A stretch of 64,000 nt of DNA from Rathayibacter sp. VKM Ac-2759 (GTDB lineage Bacteria > Actinomycetota > Actinomycetes > Actinomycetales > Microbacteriaceae). Of this stretch, positions 58,773 to 64,000 are shown one piece after another. The translations under genes and the position numbers were made by a program. Location of the stretch: NCBI RefSeq assembly GCF_009834225.1, contig NZ_CP047176.1, positions 2,790,001 through 2,854,000 of the forward strand, read 5' to 3'. Position 1 is the stretch's first letter, and the number at the start of each line of letters is the position of its first letter. The notes below the pieces were generated by a model that saw only the letters and a program-made list of their open reading frames with translations, was not told the DNA's origin and made no database searches.

Positions 58773-59705
58773 ATGCAGTCCGACTCCGCCGCGCCCTCCT
58801 CCGCTCCGCCCGCGTCCGTGGGCTCCGCCGAGAACGCCGCACCCGGTCGGGACGAGCCCGCCAACCACTGGACGCTGACCTTCACCTGCCCCGATCTGCC
58901 GGGCATCGTGCACGCCGTCTCGGGAGCCGTGGTGCAGGCGAACGGGAACATCACCGAGAGCCAGCAGTTCTCGAGCGCCGACACCGGCCGCTTCTTCATG
59001 CGGCTGCAGGTCGCGTCGGCGGTCACCCGCGACGAGTTCGAGCGGGCGCTGCTGCCCGTCACCGAGCACTACGGGATGACCTGGCGCCTGGACGTGGTGG
59101 GCCGCCCGCTCCGCACCCTCGTGCTCGCCTCGACCGCCGCGCACTGCGTGAACGACCTGCTGTTCCGCCAGCGTGCGGGGCAGCTCGCGATCGACGTGCC
59201 GCTGATCCTCTCGAACCACGGCACCCTCCGCGATCTCGCCGAGTTCTACGGCGTGCCGTTCGAGTCGCGACCCGTGGTGTCCCCCGAGACGAAGCGCGCC
59301 TTCGAGGAGCGCGTGATCGAGGTCGTCGAGCAGCACGACATCGAGCTCGTCGTCCTGGCCCGCTACATGCAGATCCTCTCGCCCGAGCTCTGCGCGCGTC
59401 TGGCCGGCCGCGCGATCAACATCCACCACTCCTTCCTGCCCGGCTTCAAGGGCGCGAACCCCTACAAGCAGGCGCACGCCCGCGGCGTGAAGCTGATCGG
59501 AGCGACGGCGCACTTCGTCACGAGCGACCTCGACGAGGGCCCGATCATCGAGCAGAACGTCGTCCGGGTGGAGCACTCGCGCTCGGCGGCCCAGCTGGTC
59601 GCGATCGGGCAGGACGAGGAGAGCCGCACCCTCACCCAGGCGGTCAAGTGGTTCGCGGAGGACCGGGTGCTGCTCGACGGCGCCCGGACGATCATCTTCC
59701 GCTAG
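58773..59705 (+). CDS. purU: Formyltetrahydrofolate deformylase (310 aa)
   Basis: Hydrolyses 10-formyl-THF to formate and THF, balancing one-carbon pools. An N-terminal ACT domain ([27 protein letters not shown]) is followed by the formyl-transferase-like domain with [40 protein letters not shown] and the catalytic [20 protein letters not shown] with [14 protein letters not shown] 30-residue Ser/Ala/Pro-rich leader is extra. ATG is six bases after -10 TATCCT (58761-58766), hence leaderless. Confidence 0.96.
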   Translation: MQSDSAAPSSAPPASVGSAENAAPGRDEPANHWTLTFTCPDLPGIVHAVSGAVVQANGNITESQQFSSADTGRFFMRLQVASAVTRDEFERALLPVTEHYGMTWRLDVVGRPLRTLVLASTAAHCVNDLLFRQRAGQLAIDVPLILSNHGTLRDLAEFYGVPFESRPVVSPETKRAFEERVIEVVEQHDIELVVLARYMQILSPELCARLAGRAINIHHSFLPGFKGANPYKQAHARGVKLIGATAHFVTSDLDEGPIIEQNVVRVEHSRSAAQLVAIGQDEESRTLTQAVKWFAEDRVLLDGARTIIFR

Positions 59706-59747
59706 GGCCCGCCTCCGGCTCAGGACGGCGGAGATACGATGGTCGGC

Positions 59748-60116
59748 GTGAATCGAGCAGGAGCGGGTGCCGCGGGCACCGAGGTCAGGATCGGCCCCAA
59801 CGACGTCCTGCGGTTCGTCCTCGAGCTCTTCGCACTGGTGACCTTCGGCATCTGGGGCTTCACGACCTGGGCGCTGCCGCTGAGCATCGTCTTCGGGATC
59901 GGCGCGCCCGTGCTGGCCGCCCTGGTCTGGGCGCTGTTCCTCTCACCCCGCGCCGTGTTCTCCCTCGACGTCTACGGCCGCTCGCTGATCGAGCTGCTGG
60001 TGATGGGCGCCGCCGCGGTGGCGTGGCTCGACATGGGCCAGCCGATCGTCGCCATCGTGTTCGGCGTGGTCGCCGTCGTGTCCGGCGTGATCGCCGGGCG
60101 TCGCGCCGTCTCCTGA
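59748..60116 (+). CDS. YrdB/DUF2568-family membrane protein (122 aa)
   Basis: Small inner-membrane protein with about four hydrophobic segments (FVLELFALVTFGIWGFTTWA; LSIVFGIGAPVLAALVWALF; LIELLVMGAAAVAWLDMG; IVAIVFGVVAVVSGVIAG). The family phrase LRFVLELFALVTFGIWGF is clear. An ATG at 59739 lies inside the -10 box TACGAT (59735-59740), so GTG 59748, seven bases after the box, is the better, leaderless start. Function unknown. Confidence 0.85.
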   Translation: MNRAGAGAAGTEVRIGPNDVLRFVLELFALVTFGIWGFTTWALPLSIVFGIGAPVLAALVWALFLSPRAVFSLDVYGRSLIELLVMGAAAVAWLDMGQPIVAIVFGVVAVVSGVIAGRRAVS

Positions 60117-60149
60117 CGCCGCGCCCGCGTCCCGCCAGGGCCGCGGGGA

Positions 60150-60228
60150 CCTCCGGCTCGTCGCACCGCGTCCGGCTCGCCGGAATCCGCGATTCGAGCG
60201 CGCCGGACGCGATTCCGCGAGCCGGAGG
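60150..60228. repeat. Inverted-repeat element related to the 20.5-kb repeats
   Basis: Arms CCTCCGGCTCG (60150-60160) and CGAGCCGGAGG (60218-60228) are perfect. A second inner pair, GGCTCGCCGGAATC against GATTCCGCGAGCC, resembles the GGCTCGCAGGAAT words of the 20487-20770 region, so both probably belong to one dispersed element family. Confidence 0.72.
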
Positions 60229-60247
60229 TGTGCCCGGCGCGAACGCG

Positions 60248-60292
60248 GACGGCCGCCCCGCCGCTCCGGAGGGAGCGAGCGGGGCGGCCGTC
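60248..60292. terminator. Bidirectional terminator between YrdB-family gene and subtilase
   Basis: Perfect 13-bp arms GACGGCCGCCCCG (60248-60260) and CGGGGCGGCCGTC (60280-60292), loop 19 bases, 18 bases from the subtilase stop on the minus strand. Confidence 0.85.
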
Positions 60293-60309
60293 GGTGCGAG
60301 CGCGGAGGG

Positions 60310-63300
60310 CTACTCCGCGGCTGCTCCCTCACGCTGAGCGAGGGCCCGGCGGCGGACGCCGGAGATCACGACTCCGGCGCCGATCAGCGCCAGGGCCGCA
60401 GCCCCGAGCAGACCGCCCTCGAAGCCGGTGGAGGGCAGGCCGCCCGAGCCGCCACCGTGGCCGGGCGCACCCGGTCCGGCGGTCGGCGAGCCGGTCGGCG
60501 CGGACGTCGGCGACGTGGTCGGCGCAGGTCCCGCGGTCGGCGTCGGCTCAGGGGTCGCCGTCGGCTCCGGGGTGCCCGTGGGCTCCGGAGTCGCGGTCGG
60601 CGTGGGAGTCGGGGTCGCCGCCTCCGTCACGTCGACGCTCACCAGAGTCGCGAGACCCGAGTCGGAGTAGGCCACCCGGCCGAGGTACTGGGCGGGGCCG
60701 GCCAGGTCGCTCCACGAGATCGCGTAGCTCGTGGGCTCGCCCTGCGTCGCGTCGATCACCGCGGGCTCGGTCGTCAGCGAGCCGACGCCTCCCTCGGGCG
60801 TGATCACGAAGCTGCGCAGGTCGAAGGTGACCGTGGGCTCCGCACCGACCGCGTAGATGTCGGCCGTGACGCGGTAGGTGCCCGCCTCCGGCTCCGCGAG
60901 GTCGACGCGCTCGTCGGCGGAGGCCGTCGCCGAGACGGCCTGCGAGACGGGCTCGCCCGCCGCGTCGAGCAGCTCGACGTAGAGGTCGAGGTCGGCCGTG
61001 TCGTCGATCGAGTCGAGATCGAAGCGGGCGAAGTCGGCGCCCTCGGGCACCTGGACCTCGGTGATCAGGGTCGTGCCCGCCGGCAGCGTGCCGGAGTGTC
61101 CGTCGGCCGCGGTGGCGTCCTCGGCGAGGACTCCCTGCGCGAGACCGGTGGTCGACAGCGGCAGCGCGCCGTCGATGCCGGGCGTGATGGTCGCCGTCGT
61201 CGAGCCCGTCGAGCCGGAGCCCGAGACCTCGTACGGAGCGTCCAGCAGGACGGGTCGCACCGCGACGGGGCTGCGCACCTCGTGGTCGGCGCTCGACCAG
61301 GTGAGGTAGCCGGTCGCGAACTCCGAGAGCTCGGCGTCCGCGGTCGTGAAGGTGACCGTGTACTCGGCCGTCTGGCCCGCTGCGGTGAAGGAGAGCGTGG
61401 ACGGCGACACCACGGTGTCGACACCCGGGATGTCCAGCGACGCGGTGTACCTGCCGGGAGCGGTCGACGTCACCGTGCGGGTGACCGTCTGCGTTCCGGC
61501 GAGCGCGCCGATCGCGATCGACGCCTGGTTGAGGTCGGAGGGGTCGATCGCCTCGATCGGGTCGATCGCGGGATCCGGGTTGAACACGTAGCCCGCGCCC
61601 TTGAGGAACGCGATCCAGTCACTCGGGCCGCTGTCGTAGATCAGTCCGGGGTCGAGGAACGCGGTCGGGTCGACGTGGCCGGCGCCCTGCGCGAAGACGT
61701 CCTCGGAGGCGGTGCCCGACTGGTCGACGCTGTCGTACGAGGTCGTCATCATGGCCGACTTGACGGCCGACGGCGACGCGTTCGGGGTGGCGCCGAGGAT
61801 CAGCGCGGCGAGGCCGGCGATGTGCGGCGACGACATCGAGGTGCCCGACTCGAACGCGAAGGCGGGGTCGTCGCCCTCGGCGTTGAAGCTGTCGGCCAGG
61901 ATCGCGACGCCGGGCGCCGTGATGTCCGGCTTCAGCACGTCGCTGCCGTCGGCCTCGGCCGGACCGCGCGACGAGAAGCCGGCGACCTGCGGGACCGCGA
62001 TCGCGATGCCGGAGGTGTTGCCCTCGCTCAGCGTCGCGGTCGCACCGGCAATGGACGCGTAGGCGGTGATGGCGTCGTACGCCTCCGAGTCGATCTGGAT
62101 GCTCGGGACGGAGTGGTCGTCGACGTGCAGCGCGTTCGGGAACGGGTTGAGCAGCAGCATGCCGATGCCGCCCGCCCGCTCGACCTCGGCCGACTTCGAC
62201 ACGCGGGCGGTGACGCCCGCGGTGCAGGCGACGATCTTCCCGGCGACCTTCTCGGGGTCGAGGGTGCCGGTCTCGCAGATCTCCGGAGTCTCGGCCCCGG
62301 CGAGGACGACGTCCGCGCTGTTCACGAGGGGTCCGGTGATCTCGTCGTGCACGGTGATCGATCCGCCGGGGAAGGCCTGGCCGTCACCGAGGGTGGCGGT
62401 GGCGGTGTAGGTCGGGATCGAGGAGGCGGCGACCGTCGTGTACCACGGCGAGGCGTGGTCGAGGGTCGAGTCGCCGGGGCCGGAGTTGCCGGCCGAGGCC
62501 GCCACGAAGACGCCCGCGGCGGCGGCGTTGAGGAACGCCTCGTCGATCAGCGTGAGCGTGGAGGTGGCCGAGCCGCCGCCGATCGAGAAGTTGATCACGT
62601 CGACGCCGTCGCTGGTCGCCGCATCGATGGCGGCGAGGATGCCGGGGCCGGAGCAGAAGTCGTCGTCGTCGGTGCCGTCGACGTCGCCGTTCCAGCAGAC
62701 CTTGTACGCGGCGACCTTGGCCGCGGGCGCGACGCCCGAGATCAGTCCGTAGTCGTAGCCGTCGACGCTCGCGTCGACGCCCGCGTTGCCGGCGGCGGTC
62801 GACGCCGTGTGCGAGCCGTGGCCGTCCGCGTCGCGCGGCGAGAGGTACTCGGGGTTGTCGGGCGAGCCCGCGGGCTCCGAGGCGCCGAGGAACCAGCGCG
62901 CACCGATCAGCTTCTGGTTGCACTCGTCGCCGGTCCACTGCTGCGACGCGTCGGCTCCGCTCGCGCAGGCTCCCACGAAGTCGTTGCCGTCGGACTTCGG
63001 GTAGGTGATCGTCGTGCCGTTCGTGGAGGGGGCGGCTCCGGGGCTCGTCGCGAGCGGAGCACCGGCGAACGAGGGGTTCTCGGGCGCGATGCCGGAGTCG
63101 ATGACTCCGACCACGACGCCCTCGCCCGCCTCGTCGACACCGCCGAGCTCGTTCCAGACTCCGTCGGCTCCGTCGAGGCCGAGGAAGCTCGTCGAGGACT
63201 CCTGACCGGTGTCGGGGACGGGGATACCGGCGGCGGCCGGCGCCTGCAGCGTGGTGGGCTGCACCGCGCGGTCGAGGGTGAGGTCCTCGATCTCGCGCAC

Positions 63301-63762
63301 CTGGGCGACGTCCTTGCGGTTCGCGAGGCGGCTGGCCTGCGCGCCGGTCAGCTCGGCCGAGAAGCCGTTGAGCGTGACGGTGTAGTGGTAGCCGATCTCG
63401 GCGTCGACAGCGGCGGCGACGTCGTCCTGGCGCTGCTCGAGGTGGGCCGAGTAGTCCTCGACGGGGGCGGACCGCGCCTGCAGCTGGGAGCCCGCGTCGG
63501 GAGCCGTCCGGGCGAAGCGGGCGTCGGTGCCCTCGTAGGTCGCCGCGGCGGGCTCGATCAGGGTGACGACGTAGTCGCCGTCGTCGAAGCTCTGCAGCGA
63601 CGAGAGGCCGCCGACGAGCGAGGCGCTGCCGACGACGGGGGCGGCGGAGGCGCCGGTCGCCGCGAAGGCGGCGGAGGCGGCGACCCCGATGACGGCGAGG
63701 CCCGCCAGGATGCGCCGATCGGCGCGGCGGACGGGTGGACGGTGGGACGGGTGGATCGGCAA
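60310..63762 (-). CDS. Cell-wall-anchored S8 serine protease (subtilase, 1150 aa)
   Basis: Large exported peptidase. A signal peptide (about 13-41) is followed by an inhibitor I9-like propeptide (about 62-165). The catalytic triad is Asp222 (VGVIDSGIAPENP), His315 (DADGHGSHTASTAAGN) and Ser642 (SGTSMSSPHIAGLAAL); a PA domain is inserted between His and Ser (about 460-570). Fibronectin-like modules, a Pro/Thr/Glu spacer and the sorting signal LPSTG (about 1109), a hydrophobic helix and an Arg-rich tail follow, so a sortase should link it to the wall. The start is TTG at 63762 with AAGGA six bases upstream. Confidence 0.95.
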   Translation of the reverse strand: MPIHPSHRPPVRRADRRILAGLAVIGVAASAAFAATGASAAPVVGSASLVGGLSSLQSFDDGDYVVTLIEPAAATYEGTDARFARTAPDAGSQLQARSAPVEDYSAHLEQRQDDVAAAVDAEIGYHYTVTLNGFSAELTGAQASRLANRKDVAQVREIEDLTLDRAVQPTTLQAPAAAGIPVPDTGQESSTSFLGLDGADGVWNELGGVDEAGEGVVVGVIDSGIAPENPSFAGAPLATSPGAAPSTNGTTITYPKSDGNDFVGACASGADASQQWTGDECNQKLIGARWFLGASEPAGSPDNPEYLSPRDADGHGSHTASTAAGNAGVDASVDGYDYGLISGVAPAAKVAAYKVCWNGDVDGTDDDDFCSGPGILAAIDAATSDGVDVINFSIGGGSATSTLTLIDEAFLNAAAAGVFVAASAGNSGPGDSTLDHASPWYTTVAASSIPTYTATATLGDGQAFPGGSITVHDEITGPLVNSADVVLAGAETPEICETGTLDPEKVAGKIVACTAGVTARVSKSAEVERAGGIGMLLLNPFPNALHVDDHSVPSIQIDSEAYDAITAYASIAGATATLSEGNTSGIAIAVPQVAGFSSRGPAEADGSDVLKPDITAPGVAILADSFNAEGDDPAFAFESGTSMSSPHIAGLAALILGATPNASPSAVKSAMMTTSYDSVDQSGTASEDVFAQGAGHVDPTAFLDPGLIYDSGPSDWIAFLKGAGYVFNPDPAIDPIEAIDPSDLNQASIAIGALAGTQTVTRTVTSTAPGRYTASLDIPGVDTVVSPSTLSFTAAGQTAEYTVTFTTADAELSEFATGYLTWSSADHEVRSPVAVRPVLLDAPYEVSGSGSTGSTTATITPGIDGALPLSTTGLAQGVLAEDATAADGHSGTLPAGTTLITEVQVPEGADFARFDLDSIDDTADLDLYVELLDAAGEPVSQAVSATASADERVDLAEPEAGTYRVTADIYAVGAEPTVTFDLRSFVITPEGGVGSLTTEPAVIDATQGEPTSYAISWSDLAGPAQYLGRVAYSDSGLATLVSVDVTEAATPTPTPTATPEPTGTPEPTATPEPTPTAGPAPTTSPTSAPTGSPTAGPGAPGHGGGSGGLPSTGFEGGLLGAAALALIGAGVVISGVRRRALAQREGAAAE

Positions 63763-63896
63763 TCGATGTCCTTACTCACGCTCGCTGGGAACCGGATCCG
63801 GTTCAGCTCTGAATCAGTACTGACGACCCTACGAAATCGATCGCCCGGCTCTGTTTCCAACAGATTACGAAGTAGTCGATCCTGGGACGGAGGTGC

Positions 63897-63923
63897 TTGG
63901 CACTCTCGAGGGTGGAGTGCTAA
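63897..63923 (+). promoter_or_regulatory. CIRCE operator at right edge
   Basis: TTGGCACTC (63897-63905), nine-base spacer, GAGTGCTAA (63915-63923). The right arm is a perfect CIRCE arm and the left arm deviates at one base, so an HrcA site is very likely upstream of the next gene. Confidence 0.92.
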
Positions 63924-63933
63924 ATTCTTCACA

Positions 63934-63954
63934 GTTGAGTCGATGAGGCTCAAC
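63934..63954 (+). promoter_or_regulatory. HAIR-like operator (HspR type)
   Basis: GTTGAGT (63934-63940), seven-base spacer, GCTCAAC (63948-63954). The HspR consensus is CTTGAGT-N7-ACTCAAG; spacing is exact, the inner TTGAGT and CTCAA match, and the outermost bases are swapped symmetrically. It lies ten bases downstream of the CIRCE. Confidence 0.65.
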
Positions 63955-63996
63955 TCTGAGAAGTCCTTCGTTGCTCGACTGAATGGAGTGATCATC

Positions 63997-64000
63997 ATGG
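63997..64000 (+). CDS. Start of a heat-shock gene cut by the window edge
   Basis: ATG at 63997 preceded by GGAG at 63985-63988 (eight-base spacing). Only the first codon and one base (G) are visible, so the product cannot be read. The CIRCE and HAIR-like sites upstream suggest a chaperone gene such as a small heat-shock protein, clpB or another chaperonin. Confidence 0.5.

Overview
The window is chromosomal DNA of a high-GC actinobacterium. Several things point to the family Microbacteriaceae, probably near Rathayibacter or Clavibacter; this is my reading of the proteins, not a database result. Evidence includes a mycothiol synthase (mshD), a solitary groEL under HrcA-type control, the senX3/regX3-phoU-gpm neighbourhood, GC-rich codon use, and many genes whose -10 box (TANNNT) sits only 5 to 7 bases before the start codon, as expected for leaderless mRNAs.

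Layout, left to right. 0-9.9 kb: a DUF3027-like gene fragment, two cold-shock proteins, a two-component system, a WXG100 protein, groEL with two HrcA (CIRCE) operators, a LytR_C/DUF3263/GNAT group, msrB, a nitroreductase, tRNA-Thr and a DsbA-like exported thioredoxin protein. 9.9-17 kb: a sugar ABC transporter ATPase, a DUF4032 protein, and a minus-strand group ispDF-cysS-rlmB. 17-21 kb: senX3-regX3, phoU, gpm and two noncoding repeat-rich gaps. 21-35 kb: methyltransferase, FUSC transporter, ygfZ, nitrobindin-like protein, glnR-like regulator, mshD, then a phosphate block ppk-mutT1-pstSCAB. 35-38 kb: a sigK-like sigma factor with an RskA-type anti-sigma factor, then tRNA-Lys.

38.0-41.6 kb is a lower-GC island directly behind tRNA-Lys: a HEPN-like protein, a beta family protein, an sce7726 family nuclease-like protein and a tyrosine integrase broken by an in-frame amber codon. 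It looks like an immobilised integrative element carrying a little-studied candidate defence module. 41.6-44.6 kb holds small accessory genes. 44.6-64 kb returns to housekeeping genes: DUF445, a galactose operon (galT-galK with DeoR regulator and an epimerase), a prolyl-tRNA deacylase-like protein, an alcohol dehydrogenase, the 5-oxoprolinase genes pxpABC, glyA-folD behind a ZTP riboswitch, a membrane-anchored sigma factor fused to an anti-sigma zinc finger, purU and a cell-wall-anchored subtilase. The window ends in a promoter carrying CIRCE and HAIR-like operators.

Functional themes: phosphate starvation (senX3-regX3, phoU, ppk, pstSCAB, with 11-bp direct-repeat PHO boxes in front of three of these units), one-carbon metabolism (glyA, folD, purU, ygfZ, with a ZTP switch), heat shock (HrcA/HspR type operators), and a candidate defence island at tRNA-Lys.
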